In this document: positions 20,736 through 32,201 of the stretch, in pieces
Layout: each line of letters begins with the position of its first letter
Position numbering within the stretch: the stretch's first letter is position 1
Origin: Poa pratensis
Lineage: Eukaryota; Streptophyta; Magnoliopsida; Poales; Poaceae
Direction: 5' to 3'
Assembly: GCA_947311845.1 (NCBI GenBank)
Contig: CAMZMU010000041.1
Span: forward strand, 137,912,687 to 137,976,686
Length of the DNA stretch: 64,000 nucleotides
Position numbers and translations under genes: made by a program
The notes under the pieces: model-generated
The model's input: only the letters and a program-made list of their open reading frames with translations
What the model was told of the DNA's origin: nothing
Database searches by the model: none

Positions 20736-22775
20736 GTTTTTTAGCGAAACCTGGCAGGAGCTCTGCCTATTCATTATAGAAGAAGAGAAACGTAGGACAT
20801 TACAAACCCACGCAAAGGAAAGAACCCCACATGCGGATTACTCCCGATGGAGTAAAACACTCACCAACCCCGAAGGGTGCAACGCACACAACACCTGACG
20901 AAACTCCTCGAAAGCCAGATAGGCCACCTCAAGGTAAGTCTGACGCGTCGCAGAGAAGATGCGCCGGTTTCTCTCCTTCCAGACATTCCACATTACATAG
21001 ATGATTCTCCCACTTCTTTCCCGAGCCCTAACTGAGGTGGTACTCGAGATGGTCTTACTCCACGCCTTGTCAATGGAGTCGTGAAACCTGGAAAAAGGGC
21101 CAAGCTTGTCCACAGACCAAGCATCAATGGTTTTCCACACCGCCACCGTGAAAGGGCACTCCATACAGAGATGAGAGGCCGTTTCAGGGTGAGAGAGGCA
21201 TAGCTGACACGTAGGGTCATGAGGCCAACCCTTGGTGGCAAGGAGATCGGCCATGAGGATGCGATTGTGGAGGACCAACCAGGCGAAGAACTTGGCCTTA
21301 GGCTCAGCAATAGCCCTCCAGACCTTGGAGGACTCGAACTTTGGGAGGGAGCCTTCGAACTGAATAGTGTAGGCCGAGGAGGTAGAGTAACACCCATCCG
21401 CCGTCCAGCGCCATCTGATGGTGTCAGCCTGATCCGCCACAAGGTGGGTATCTTGAATAATGGTGGCAATGTCCAAGAACTCGGCAAACTGAGTGAGATT
21501 GGAAAGACGCGCGATCGACTGGATCCAAGTATCATTGTGAAGCTCAGCGCTGACCGTTCTGTTCTTCCGAGTAGCAATCTTGAAGAGATTGGGGGCCCTG
21601 ATGGAGAGAGGGCCGCCGGCGACCAAGCATCATGCCAGAAGAGGGCGGTTTGACCATCTCCCAGGGTGATCTCGGTAGAAGCCCTGAAAAGGTCCATATC
21701 GGAAGCATCGCAAGGGAGGGGGGATCCCAACTAGGGACGGTGAGGTTCAGTCCAGTGTAGCCAGGGCCATCGAAGGCGCAGTGCCCTGTTGAATCTGTCC
21801 AGGTCCGCAATCCCCAACCCACCAAGAGATTTAGGCCTGCACACCGTCTTCCAGTTAACCAGAGAATGACCGCCGCTGACGGACTCCTGATCATCCCCGT
21901 GCCAGATAAACCGGCGAGAGGTGCGGTCGAAAGATTGTTGCGCCCATTTTGGCAAAGGCAACACCATGAGATGGAAGGTGATGATGGAAGTGAGGACCGA
22001 CTTGGCCAACGTCACCCTCGCAACACAAGTCATGTTTTTCCCCATCCATCCTGGAAGACGGGCACGTGCTTTGTCTATAAGATACTGGAGGTGGACCCGA
22101 CGGAGGCGCTTGTAGTGGAGAGGAAGGCCCAGATAGCGACTTGGGAACTCCATGATCCTAGCAGAGAAGGATGCCAGGATGCAGGGACGGAGGAAGGAGA
22201 GGACGAGGGGGGGCTCAGCCACCCCCAACAAACAGATTTTCTTCACAAATTTCGTAATACTCATGCTTAGATTAGTAGTTCTAATCCATTTTCGCCCCCT
22301 CCAACAAGATTCTGCCCCCTCCAAGGTCTCGGGCTGGCTCCATCCCTGCCAGGATGGAATGAAGGTCGATGTTGTCGCAGCGGATGGGAAAAACTTCCGA
22401 CTTGGTCTTGTTTGTGATTAGACCACTAGCGCTACCAAAGACGCCAAGGATGTCCAAGATCGCCCGAAGCTCCTCGAAAGTAGGATTGGTGAAGATGCAT
22501 GCGTCGTCGGCATACAGGGAAACTCTGAACCTAGCCGCACGGGCAGGGATCGGCTGGAGGATGCCTTGCGAAGCCGCCAGCTCGATAATGCGTTGAAGTG
22601 GGTCAATGGTGAGGATGAAAAGCATGGGAGACAACAGATCACCCTGCCGCAGGCCTCTAGCATGTCGGAAAGGCCGCCCCAGCGTACCGTTGAGAAGTAC
22701 CCTGGAGGAGGGGGAAGCGAACAAGTGACACACCCAACTTCACCACCTAGGCCCGAAGCCAAGCTTCTCCAACAC
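20736..22775 (-). mobile_element. 5'-truncated L1-type LINE
   Basis: Flanked by a perfect 12-bp target duplication, GCATTCCTACGG, at 20724-20735 and 22776-22787. On the minus strand it begins inside the reverse transcriptase domain (VLEKLGFGPRW) and ends with AATGAATAGGCAGAGCTCC, a short tail sequence and an A run (20736-20742). Loss of the 5' part is typical of incomplete target-primed reverse transcription. The insertion lies about 620 bp upstream of the bHLH start codon. Confidence 0.92.
20838..22775 (-). pseudogene. LINE ORF2 fragment: reverse transcriptase and zinc-binding domain
   Basis: Minus-strand coding resemblance in shifting frames. RT motifs RQGDLLSPMLF and YADDACIF lie near 22635 and 22500. 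Then comes the thumb and linker (FPSRYLGLPLHYKRLRRVHL near 22140, NWKTVCRPKSLGGLGIADLD near 21830). The zf-RVT domain follows (CQLCLSHPETASHLCMECPF near 21180) and the C-terminal part ends at 20838. At least three frameshifts, near 22400, 21740 and 21630, and an in-frame stop in the first part make it inactive. The endonuclease and ORF1 are absent through truncation. Confidence 0.88.
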
Positions 22776-22787
22776 GCATTCCTACGG

Positions 22788-23407
22788 TTAAAAGGACATT
22801 TATGCTAGTATTGCTCTCAGCCAAAAGGATAAATCAAGGTCACAATAAAACCTGCTGAGGCCCGCGTGATATCTCCTTTTGTTTCCCATAAAAGATAGCA
22901 CCCCAAACCTGCGTGGCCTTCCCTCCCTGTAGCTATGCAAATGCCACACATGGAAGAACTGAAAAGCACGAGAGGGATGGCATAGGCCCAGGTCCCAGCT
23001 GATTCCTTCTTCGTACAAGGTCCTTGCAATCATCCGCAGGGGTCTGTCTTTCTCATGCAGAGGAGGTAATTGTTGTGCTGCGTGCTCTTGTTCCCCTTCC
23101 TGCCCTTTTATCTGGCAAGTTGCCGTACTTCTTGCTTGCTGCGTACAAAGTGTTCGAACTCCATTCTGCGTCTCTTTCTCTCTCTGGTGATGGATTGCGG
23201 CTTTGCCAGTGCCCAGTAGGCAGTAGCCCAAGTAGTAAGTAAGCTGCCGCGGTTCTTGTTTCTGGATGTTTAACACTCTTGATCCATGCATCTTCTCATC
23301 CAATCAATCGTGTTGTGATATCTTTTTGAAACGAGAATCGTGTTGTGATATCATTTATTTGGTGCGTGATTCGATCAGGTAGAAGCAGCTGCAGGAGGTC
23401 CATCGGC
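22788..23407 (+). promoter_or_regulatory. Upstream region and 5' UTR of the bHLH gene, with a probable leader intron
   Basis: Unique-looking sequence between the LINE target duplication and the bHLH start codon. A likely leader intron runs from GTAAGTAAGC at 23237 to TTCGATCAG at 23380, leaving a short leader before ATG 23408. CT-rich stretches (TCTCTTTCTCTCTCTGG near 23170) are typical of plant 5' leaders. No clear TATA box was fixed; the native distal promoter is displaced by the LINE. Confidence 0.45.
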
Positions 23408-24937
23408 ATGGACGACTCGAGCATGTTCATGCAGTGGGCCCTGGAGACGCTGCAGCACGAGCACGACCCGGCGGCCGCCGCCGCTGCCTACGCCGTCGGC
23501 GACGCCTTCCAGTCAATGCAAGAGCTCGGCTTCTCAGAACTACAGAATGGCACGGCTCCTCTGAAAGCTGCAGTACAGGATGGCCACCGACACCGCGCCA
23601 CCGACAGCTGGAGCTCAGGCGACAGCGGCCGTGAGAGCACGCCGGGCGGCGCGGTCGTGGAGAACGACGGCTGGTCGTCCAACTGCAGCGTGGGCAGCAC
23701 CAACTACCCACCGGCAAGCTGGAACTTCACATCCACCATGGCGCAGCCGAGCATTCACGACGAGGCCACGCCCACTGCTCACGCAAGGGCGAACGACGTG
23801 CCGGAGCCGGCGCAGAGGTCGCAGGCGTCGAGGAAACGCTCTGCAAAGAGCGCCGCCGATTCGGCGACGGGAACACGTCGCCAGAGCCGTGCGTGCAGGA
23901 ACATGTCATGGCGGAGCGGAAGCGCCGCGAGAAGATCAACCGCCGCTTCATCGAGCTCGCCACCGTCATCCCCGGCCTCAAGAAGGTCCTCATCCCCAAC
24001 TCATTTCCGCGACACATTTCTCACGCATATCTTGTATCACTTCATCTCAACTTTTTTAGCGTCAAAACTTCAGCTCAAGTCATTGACTAATTAATTAATC
24101 TGCTCAGATGGACAAGGCGACGATCCTGTCCGACGCTGTGAGGTACGTCAAGGAGCAGCAGGAGAAGCTCAAGGAACTCGAGGACCGCAATGTGAGGAGC
24201 ATCGACTCGGTTGTGCTTGTCAAGAGGCCGTGCATCGCCACGAAACCCGATGGCGCGACGACGACCACCGGGAGCTCGGTGCCGGAGATCGAGGCGAAGA
24301 TCTCGGAGAGCAACGTCATGGTGAGGATCCATTGCGAGGACGGTAAAGGGGTGCTTGTCAGGTTGCTCGCCGAGGTCGAGGGGCTTCACCTTAGCATCAC
24401 GCACACCAATGTCATCCCCTTCCCGGCTTGCACCGTCAATGTAACCATCATGGCAAAGGCAAGTTCATTACTCCATGACTTGTTACTGAGCACATTTTTT
24501 TCATCTTTATGTGGCATTTTGTGATTAAGATGTCAACAGGGAACAAAATTAACCATCTCTTTTCTACATAGTGATAGCAAAATTTGTGTCTCTCCAAAGG
24601 CAACTAGGCAAGCCTACTAATAACTTATGCATGGGCTAAAGAAAACTACACATCTTCAGATATTCTGAAACAGCCTTTATAATTTTCTTTTCTCAGTCAT
24701 ACCTTCCATTTTGAAAATCAAACTGCATTATATCTTAACCTATTTTTTTACCAACTATGGACGATATCGTCTTTTCAGGTGGACGAGGGCTACAACATCG
24801 CACCGGCAGACATTGTAGAGAGGCTTGATGCAGCGTTGAGACTTACAGTAGGAATTAAGCACCAAGCAGCTCCCGTGTCTCACGGAAATCTTGAAGAGGA
24901 AAACTGTTTGTGTTTTGGCCTAGCAATAAGCCAGTGA
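23408..24937 (+). pseudogene. bHLH transcription factor, group IVa (bHLH18/19/25-like), one frameshift
   Basis: Exons 23408-23985, 24108-24458 and 24779-24937. The basic region EHVMAERKRREKINRRF has the H-E-R residues for E-box binding; helix 1 ends at the first splice site (VIPGLKK) and helix 2 starts the second exon (MDKATILSDAVRYVKEQQEK). The C-terminal part (MVRIHCEDGKGVLVRLLAEV, LHLSITHTNVIPF, then ERLDAALRL) is the ACT-like dimerisation domain. Exon 2 ends AAG followed by GCAAGT, a GC-AG intron. The start fits family members (MDDSSMFMQWALETLQ). A 1-nt deletion near 23870-23872 puts the N-terminal 150 or so residues out of frame with the bHLH; all downstream exons are in phase. It is a nuclear regulator if functional; either a recent pseudogene or an assembly error. 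A TRIM-like element starts 168 bp behind the stop. Confidence 0.85.
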
Positions 24938-25104
24938 GTAGCAATCGTCGCGTGGCGCAACGGATGCAACATGGGATGGATTTTCTACTCCCGGCAGCAT
25001 GCAACTAATAAAGCCGATGTGACGGTCCTGCGGATGCATGCATGGCAATAAGAATCCAGTCTGAGCCACATCTTGTTGAATTAAGATTGTTTTGTCAGGC
25101 CACA

Positions 25105-25264
25105 TGTTAGAATACGTACGTTACATGTACGACTAGAATTAGATTAGGAGTTATCTTATATTCCAAGTCTTAGGCTTCTTGCCCTCCAAGTTTGTACTCC
25201 TATATAATCCCCACGAGGGTTAGATCAATATAACACAAAATATTAGGGTTCACAACTTTCTACA
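25105..25264 (+). repeat. 5' LTR of the TRIM-like element
   Basis: 160 bp, TGTTAGAATACG to TTTCTACA; TATA-like CCTATATAATCC near 25199. Confidence 0.92.
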
Positions 25265-26540
25265 TGGTATCAGAGTGGTTAGCCTCGCGGCGCCGATCCT
25301 AGGTTCTCCACCACTTCAGCATCGCTCGCCGCCACCGGGGAGATCTCTCCCCGGGGGCGCGGCACCCGGTTTAGATCAAAGATCTGATCGGTTCTTAGTT
25401 TATTTAGATTATTCTCAATTCCCTAGATTAGATCGTATTAGCCACGAATAAATCCCTAAATCTCTATTACCTTCATCCGGTGAAAATCAGCGCACGATCG
25501 GCGGCGCTCGCGGCTGTACGCTAGCACGCGCTACGCATAAGGGCGATCTGATGGACAAGACGACAGGCGCCCGGACCTCAGCGACGCTCCGGTGATGGGA
25601 GCATGCTGGCTGGCCAAGGGCAGCTCTCGCGTCCGAACAAGCAGCAGCGGGCTGCTGGATCCATCGACCTGCAGGTCAGATCTCCCGAGTGATGGTACGT
25701 CACGTACATGTGCAAGCAAACAGAAGACGAGCAGGAGCAGATCTCACGTAGATGCATGCAGCATGCATGCCGTCCGCCAACAGACCTGCGACAACTCCTA
25801 CTACACATCAAGATCTACGCGCTCGCCCGCCGACCGGTCTGCACCGAGCAAAGACAGAACTACACCAAGCCGAACATCTACATCGAGCTGTACAACGACA
25901 TCAAAATCTTCATCGACAAGGTCTACATCAAGCCGAGTTCTACATCGCCAACACAACTCACGCCAAGGTCTATATCCACGTGGTCTTTTGCCGACGCCGC
26001 ACAAAAACACGCCGCCGCCGCACAATGACAAAACCCGCCGCCGCCGCCGCAGATCCCTGCCGCCGCCGCCGCACAATGACCAAAAACCCGCCGCCTGCCT
26101 GCCGCTGCTCCCAAGCGAGTCGCTGCCGCGCGCCGCCAAAAACCAAAACTCCGCCGCCGCCGCAGAAAACCTACCGCCGCCGCCCAAAAACCCGCCGCCG
26201 CCGCAGATCCCTGCCGCCGCCGCATAAAACCTAAGACACTATGACCAAAACCGTGCTATCGGCTACAACAACCACAAGATCGACCACGGCTACATCACGA
26301 CCGGCTACCTCGACATCGACATCCATGACAACGTCTACAGCAACACATCGGCATCAACTCCAGTCAACAGCGTCCGCGTTGTCCCTTACGTCCATGCCAC
26401 TCCCCCTGTGACTGCGGGAGGGAAGAGAGGAAGACCATCAGAGACGTAGTTGATGATGACGGAGAGGAGGAACGACGGATGTGCAAGCCTTCAAAGCCAG
26501 TCGCAATCGTCCGCTTCATTCCCGCTACGACTGAGGGGGA

Positions 26541-26700
26541 TGTTAGAATACGTACGTTACGTGTACGACTAGAATTAGATTAGTAGTTATCTTGTATTCT
26601 AAGTCTTAGGCTTCTTGCCCTCCAAGTTTGTACTCCTATATAATCCCCACGAGGGTTAGATCAATACAACACAAAATATTAGGGTTCAGAACTTTCCACA
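26541..26700 (+). repeat. 3' LTR of the TRIM-like element
   Basis: 160 bp, co-linear with 25105-25264, no indels, seven substitutions seen. Confidence 0.92.
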
Positions 26701-26705
26701 CCACA

Positions 26706-27379
26706 AACACACACAGTGTGTAAACTGTGTACTTGCTGTCATTAGACAGGTCGATTAATCAATCATCGCTCCATCGAAAATGACCGGCTGCTATGCGCGC
26801 AAGATATACTGCAGAGTGATTATTATAACGCCTCCTAACATTATTAACTATTAAGCTCCTGCAAGTTGCGAGTATTCGTTCAAGTTGATCGTCTATTTAT
26901 CGCGAGGATAGTACTCCTTCGGCTGCTATGTCAGTACGCCCATAAACTAGATCGATTACTAGACTAATAAGATTTATATGATTGGTTACTGATCTTCTGC
27001 ATCGATATGTGTAGTCAGATCGATCTTTTGTTTGACAAGATCATGTGCAAGACCTAGACTAAACATTATATTAGTAGTAGTACTAGTTGTAGAGTACATA
27101 TGAGCATCCATGATCCGTAAAAAACGGGGCTAGCGGGTATCAATGTATCATATCGTTGTCCTGACCGCACCAGGATAGATATCACGCGCGCGCACATACA
27201 CATACATTGCACCACCGAACGCTCATGCATGCAGGAAAGCCAGGATTGAAACATAAGGGGGGCTAATTGAATACAAAATTACTTGGAGGGGGCCATATGG
27301 GTAAATTTGACTAAATTTGATGTCAAAATCTGCAAATTAACAAGGGAGCTTACAGAAAAAATTCTGCCATGGCCCCAGC

Positions 27380-27417
<38 letters not shown>

Positions 27418-27924
27418 ATCGTCCCTGCATGCATGTATTGTTCCCGCAAGTGGTTTCGGTAGCACCACCGATTTCACGCGAAGATTTGAGCACAGAAATT
27501 TCACAGGATTGTTAGATATAAGGTAAAAAGTAACACCCCAATTATTCAGAATGAGCACACACAAACATGCACACGATACGAAGTCTGAGATGCACAACTG
27601 CCCTCCGCGATCAATGGATGCAATGCAATGCATGCATGATTCAAAATAGTGCTCTCATATGCGGCAACATGCGTCGACGCCGCAATAACACTCGCTTCGT
27701 CGTTGTTGCCGAATGGTGTATTGAGGCCACAACTGGAGATGTTCTACCACCTCTCCGCACACATATGACCTTCGACCTCCCATCCCAAATACACAGTACA
27801 TGCATATATGGTTCCAAATACATCTTGACTGGCGGTTGCACAAACACCCTCCTCACGTGTTATTTTCCGATGTTTACGTACTCCCCACATGTTTGGCCTG
27901 TAGGTTGTCAGGACGCTTAAGAAT
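26706..27924. other. Unassigned intergenic sequence, partly duplicated at 33.3 kb
   Basis: No gene is recognised. The first part (26880-27026) is a diverged copy of 33325-33515 in the same orientation: both share a GTCGTCTATTT block, GCTATG(T/C)CAGTA, ATATGTG and GTCAGATCGATC in the same order. Around 27240-27420 lies a repeat-like segment (AAACATAAGGGGGGCTAATT to GCCATGGCCCC) with a 35-nt C run at 27383-27417. ORFs at 27567-27965 show no domain. Confidence 0.4.
27383..27417. repeat. C homopolymer, 35 nt
   Basis: An uninterrupted run of C. Length in the assembly should be treated as uncertain. Confidence 0.95.
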
Positions 27925-28178
27925 ACCCATAGTGTGAGTAACATAGATATTAACATAGATAACACATAGGCAAAAAAGATGACGTGTCATGCAATTAATG
28001 AACATAGAGGCAAATTGAATAACATAGATAGTTACCGAAATATCACATTTCTCAACACAATATGAGTTTACAATCTAATAAATGTACGCTCGCATTACAC
28101 TGCATATATGTTAGTAACATACCCTAGTAACAAAATGTGCAAATTATTCTATAATACTTCCCAGTCCCCACAATGAGT
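27925..28178. mobile_element. MITE-like repeat with degenerate inverted ends
   Basis: Left end CCCATAGTGTGAGTAACATAG and right end, reverse-complemented, CTCATTGTGGGGACTGGGAA. Both resemble an abundant Triticeae MITE whose ends read roughly (C)ATAGTGGGAGTAACTTAG. The interior (GATGACGTGTCATGCAATTA) also fits. No clear target duplication. Confidence 0.5.
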
Positions 28179-28450
28179 AGCCTAATAGTATGAGGAGGGG
28201 CGTGTCTCGGGCACCCGCTGATGACCTGCCTCTGTTATTTACTCTACTTTTTTTTTGAGGGGATGTTATTTATTCTACTGGCCCATGCAAGCAGACACCA
28301 AGCTGACTAGGCCGGCCCCGGACACGTGCATCGATCGATCTGCGATTAATTCTGCTTTACCGGCTTACAGAGTACTACTCATTGTGGCCTATAGTAAAGA
28401 CATGGAAGAATACATGATCGTTCATGGGTGACACGCCAATAATTTCTAGG
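28179..28450. other. Short unassigned intergenic stretch
   Basis: No gene or repeat recognised between the MITE-like repeat and the LINE. TCTAGG at 28445-28450 recurs behind the LINE poly(A), a possible but weak target duplication. Confidence 0.3.
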
Positions 28451-28499
28451 CTTTGCAGGTGAGAAGTGTGCGCCTTTGCAGAAACAAAAGAGTTCACTG

Positions 28500-31400
28500 C
28501 ATTGTGCATGTTCGTTTGTAGGTGACCGGAAAAGAAGTATTCACGATAACTTCATGTTTGTCCGCAACTATGCAAGATGGCTTCATAGAAGAAAGAAGGC
28601 CTCCTTCTTGTTTAAGCTTGACATCAAAAAAGCCTTCGACTCGGTCCGTTGGGAGTACATTCTTGAGCTACTTCAACGTTTAGGATTCCCTCCCCGCTTT
28701 TGGAATTGGATCACCGCGTTGCTTTGCACCTCGTCCTCTCGTGTCCTACTCAATGGCATCCCCGGGGACCCCATCAAGCATGGACGCGGTCTTAGGCAAG
28801 GCGACCCGCTGCCCCCTTTGCTCTTTGATATCACCATTGAACCTCTTCAACACACTCTACAATTGGCCACGGAGCTAGGCTTGTTTCACCAACTTCCCGA
28901 CAAGGGGGCACAATTTCGGACATCTCTTTATGCGGACGACGCGGCCATTTTTATGGCGCCCATCAAAGATGACATCTCCAATCTTGCACGCATCCTCGAC
29001 AACTTCGGAAATGCTACCGGTTTGATGACGAACTTTCAAAAAAAGTCTTGTTGCTCCGATCCGCTGTGAGGGCATTGATCTTCCCACCGTTCTTCATGAC
29101 CTCCTGGCCGTCGTTGCCACTTTTCCTATGAAATATCTAGGCCTCCCGCCTGGAATTAAGAGACTCAAAAGAGTTCACTTCCAATACCTTCAAGATAAGG
29201 CCACCAAACGCCTTGCTCCTTGGCTTAGTAGACACTTCAACATAGCGGGACGCAATGCTCTTGTGAAATCGGTGCTCACCTCCCAAGCTATATATCCGCT
29301 CACCACCATCAACGTTTCGGTCGAACCCCTTCAAGCAATCCAAAAAGTTGCCCACGGTTTCCTTTGGGCCGGCAAGAATAAGGCTACGGGAGGACAATGT
29401 AAAGTAAATTGGCCACAAGTGTGTAGACCAACATCGTACGGAGGTCTTGGTATCCTTGACATGGACAAGTTCGGCCGGGCTTTGGGCCTTAGGTGGCCTT
29501 GGCTCGAATGGACGGCTCCGGATAGACCTTGGGTTGGAATGGAAAACTCTTGCAACAAAGGGGACATGGAATTCTTCTATGCTATGACGACGGTGACAAT
29601 CGAAGACGGCAACAAAGCTAGTTTTTGGGACGCCCTATGGGCGGATGGCCGCAGCCCCAAGAACATCACACCCTCCATCTTCAACCTCTCCAAACGCAAA
29701 TCATGGAGCGTCCGTGAAGCAACCACCGATGATGCATGGGTCCTTCAACTTGACATTTCTAGCGGACTTTCCATCAACCACCTACAAGAATTTGTAAACC
29801 TTTGGTACCACACCTCTCAACTCAACCTCGACGACGGGTCTCGCGATACCATCACTTGGAAGCTCACCACCTCCGGGGAATATTCGTCCAAATCGGCCTA
29901 CTTGGCCCAATTTGTCGGCCTCATTCTCTCTCTGATGGACTCCCTTGTGTGGAAACATTGGGCGCTGCCAAAGTGCAAATTTTGTGTGTGGCTAATCCTT
30001 CAAAATAGAGTGTGGACAAATGACCGGTTGCAACGCCGGGGATGACCGAATGGCAAGTTATGCCCTTGATACGTCTACAACGTATTCATAATTTCTGCTG
30101 TTCCATGCTTATATTATACCATTTGCTACATGTTTTATATACACTTCATATCACTTTTATGCATTTTCTGGGACTAACCTATTAACAAGATGCCACAGTA
30201 CCAGTTCCCTGTTTTCTGTTGTTTTTGGTTTCAGAAAGTTACTTCTGGAAATATTCTCGGAATTGCACGAAACAAAAGGCCAAGTCCCTATTTTTCCAAC
30301 ACGTACACGGAGTCCGAAGGAGAGATGAAGGAGAGCCACGAGGTGGCCAAACCACCTGGCGGCGCGGCAGTGGGCCCAGCCGCGCCAGCCTGTGGTTTGG
30401 GCCCCTCGGGGGTCCGCCGACATCGCCCCTTCGCCTATTTATTCCCCGAGACGTGAAAACCCTAAGGCACCGAGCCTTTCATCCAGAACATATTCGCTGC
30501 CGCCGCCGTCGTCAACCCTAACTCGGGGGGTTTCTGAAGCTCTTCCCGGCACCCTGCCGGAGAGGGGAATCATCACCGGAGGGCTCTACATCGCCATGCC
30601 CGCCTCCAGAGTGATGCGTGAGTAGTTCATCCTTGGACTATGGGTCCATAGCAGTAGCTAGATGGTTGTCTTCTCCACTTGTGTCATCATGTTTAGATCT
30701 TGTGAGCTGCCTATCATGATCAAGATCATCTTATTGTAATGCTACATGTTGTGTTTGCTGGGATCTGACTTATATTGATACCTATGTGGAGCTGAATATT
30801 ATATTATCATGTCTATGTTATTTGTGATCTTGTATGCTCTCCGTTACTTGTTGAAGTCTTGGCCAAGTGAATACTTGTGACTCCAAGAGAGGGTATTTAT
30901 GCATGATAGTTGGGTTCAACCTCTATTTAACCTGGGATAGTGACAGCAAGTTCTAAGGTTGTAGATGTGTTGTTGCCACTAGGGGTAAAACAGCAATGCT
31001 TTATTCAAGGATGAATGTATTGTTTACATTATGCACATTACTTAATGCAATTGTCTGTGGCTTGCAACTTAATACTGGAAGGGGTACGGATGTTAACCGG
31101 AAAGTGGACTATTTAGGCATAGATGCATGCTGGATAGCAGTCTATGTACTGTGTCGTAATGCCCAAATGAATCTCATAGTAGACACCACAGCTCACACAT
31201 GCATGTTATATGCACTTATCAATTGTCAATTGTCCAGCTGTAATTTGTTTACCCAGCATGTTAGTTATCTTATTGGAGAGACACCACTAGTGAACTGTGG
31301 ACCCCGGTCCATTCTTTTACATCTGAAATACAATCTACTGTTTTATGCAAACAAACATCATCTTCCATTCGATACGTTTAACCCTTTGTTTTCAGCAAGC

Positions 31401-32065
31401 CGGTGAGATTGACAACCTCACAGTCAAGTTGGGGCAAAGTAATTTGATTGTGTTGTGCAGGTTCCACGTTGGCACCGGAATCCCTGGTGTTGCGCCGCAC
31501 TACACTCCTTCACCAACACCTTCGAAGCAAACCTCGTTTTCCTACTGGTTCGATTAAACCTTGGTTCATACTGAGGGAAAACTTGTTGCTACACTCATCA
31601 TACCTTCCTTTTGGGGTTCCCAACTGACGTGTGATGTACAAGCATTGTTTCCGGTGCTGTTGCCGGGGAGATATTCTCTCGTCAACTTAGCGCTAGCAGC
31701 CCTCTTTGTCGCTGCGTGGACGAGACGGCATGTCACCTTCTCCTCCATTGCCGCTACTCCATCCGGATTTAGAACATGATCAAGACTTGGCTCGCCCAAG
31801 AAGACTTCGACCCCTCAAGTTGGCATACTCTCCCCAATGTGGATGCTTGGTGGACTCATGTTCTACTTAAACATCCAAGTAGGAGGAAGGGATTGGCGTC
31901 TTTGCTCATGCTTACTTCGTGGGAGATTTGGACCGAGCATAACCCTAGAACCTTCAAGAACACTAGTTTGATGCCCACTGCCATCTTTGCGAGGATCAAA
32001 TTCGAAGCAAAAGCTTGGGATTTTGCCGGTGCTAAACATTTGGGTCAATTTCTACCAGGAGATTA
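28500..32065 (+). pseudogene. LINE ORF2: reverse transcriptase and zinc-binding domain, inactive
   Basis: Frame 1 (to 29069) has RSIHDNFMFVRNY, KLDIKKAFDSVRWEYI, RQGDPLPPLLF and YADDAAIF, the RT core in order with the catalytic Asp pair intact. A frameshift in an A run near 29040 moves coding to the next frame (29065-30045), with MKYLGLPPGIKRLKRVHF and the linker up to LPKCKFCVWLILQNRVW. A TGA at 30043-30045 replaces a Trp codon. After the solo LTR the zf-RVT domain resumes (PLCRCVDETACHLLLHC), with TAG at 31767-31769 where Trp is expected, and ends GAKHLGQFLPGD with a stop near 32064. The endonuclease is missing. Not functional. Confidence 0.88.
30067..31698 (+). mobile_element. Solo LTR of the Athila-like family
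   Basis: 1,632 bp, TGATACGTCTACAACGTATT to GCGCTAGCA, co-linear with the LTRs at 789-2404 and 7290-8905. It is flanked by GCCCT (30062-30066 and 31699-31703); removing it and one GCCCT restores the LINE frame (GKLCP-LCRC), which fixes both ends. It has no internal region, so it is the product of LTR-LTR recombination. Near the 3' end CCGGTGCTGTTGCCGGGGAG closely resembles the tRNA-Asp primer-binding site but lies inside the LTR. It lacks about 19 bp present in the others near 31340. Confidence 0.92.
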
Positions 32066-32201
32066 ATCCTCTCATTGTTATTGTTTCTGCCTCTTGGAGG
32101 CTGTATTGGTTAACTTTGTCACTCCTTCTTTATTAATGAAATAAGGCAAATCTTTTGCCTTTTTTGTTAAAAAAAATCTAGGTGGATCTATCCTACGGTA
32201 A

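Larger units (their letters stand above)
25105..26700 (+). mobile_element. TRIM-like non-autonomous LTR retrotransposon
   Basis: Two 160-bp LTRs (25105-25264 and 26541-26700), starting TGTTAGAATACGTACG and ending CA, with a perfect target duplication CCACA (25100-25104 and 26701-26705). TGGTATCAGAGTGG directly behind the first LTR is an initiator-Met primer-binding site; GAGGGGGA before the second is the polypurine tract. The LTRs differ at 7 of 160 positions by eye. The 1.28-kb interior has no gag or pol; open frames there come from CCGCCG-rich DNA. It is longer than classic TRIMs. It sits in or just behind the 3' UTR of the bHLH gene, same orientation, and could supply transcript ends. Confidence 0.92.
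28451..32176 (+). mobile_element. L1-type LINE, 5'-truncated, split by a solo LTR
   Basis: Pieces 28451-30066 and 31704-32176. It begins inside the reverse transcriptase region and ends AATGAAATAAGGCAAATC, TTTTGCC, then an A run (32169-32176). The 5' boundary is approximate (28451-28500): coding similarity is clear from KRSIHDNF near 28536, and TCTAGG flanks at 28445 and 32177 would be a short target duplication. A solo LTR with perfect target duplication interrupts it at the zinc-binding domain. Confidence 0.85.

Noticed and set aside
22800..23303. 167-codon minus-strand ORF upstream of the bHLH gene
   Set aside because: It lies in the promoter/leader of the bHLH gene, has no recognisable domain, and overlaps the LINE target duplication region without codon-like composition.
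25592..26234. Long overlapping ORFs in the TRIM-like interior
   Set aside because: They arise from CCGCCG-rich repeats and are open in several frames on both strands.
30067..31698. 5' LTR with a remnant of internal sequence rather than a solo LTR
   Set aside because: The PBS-like motif near the end suggested this, but the GCCCT duplication and exact restoration of the LINE frame place the insertion end at 31698.
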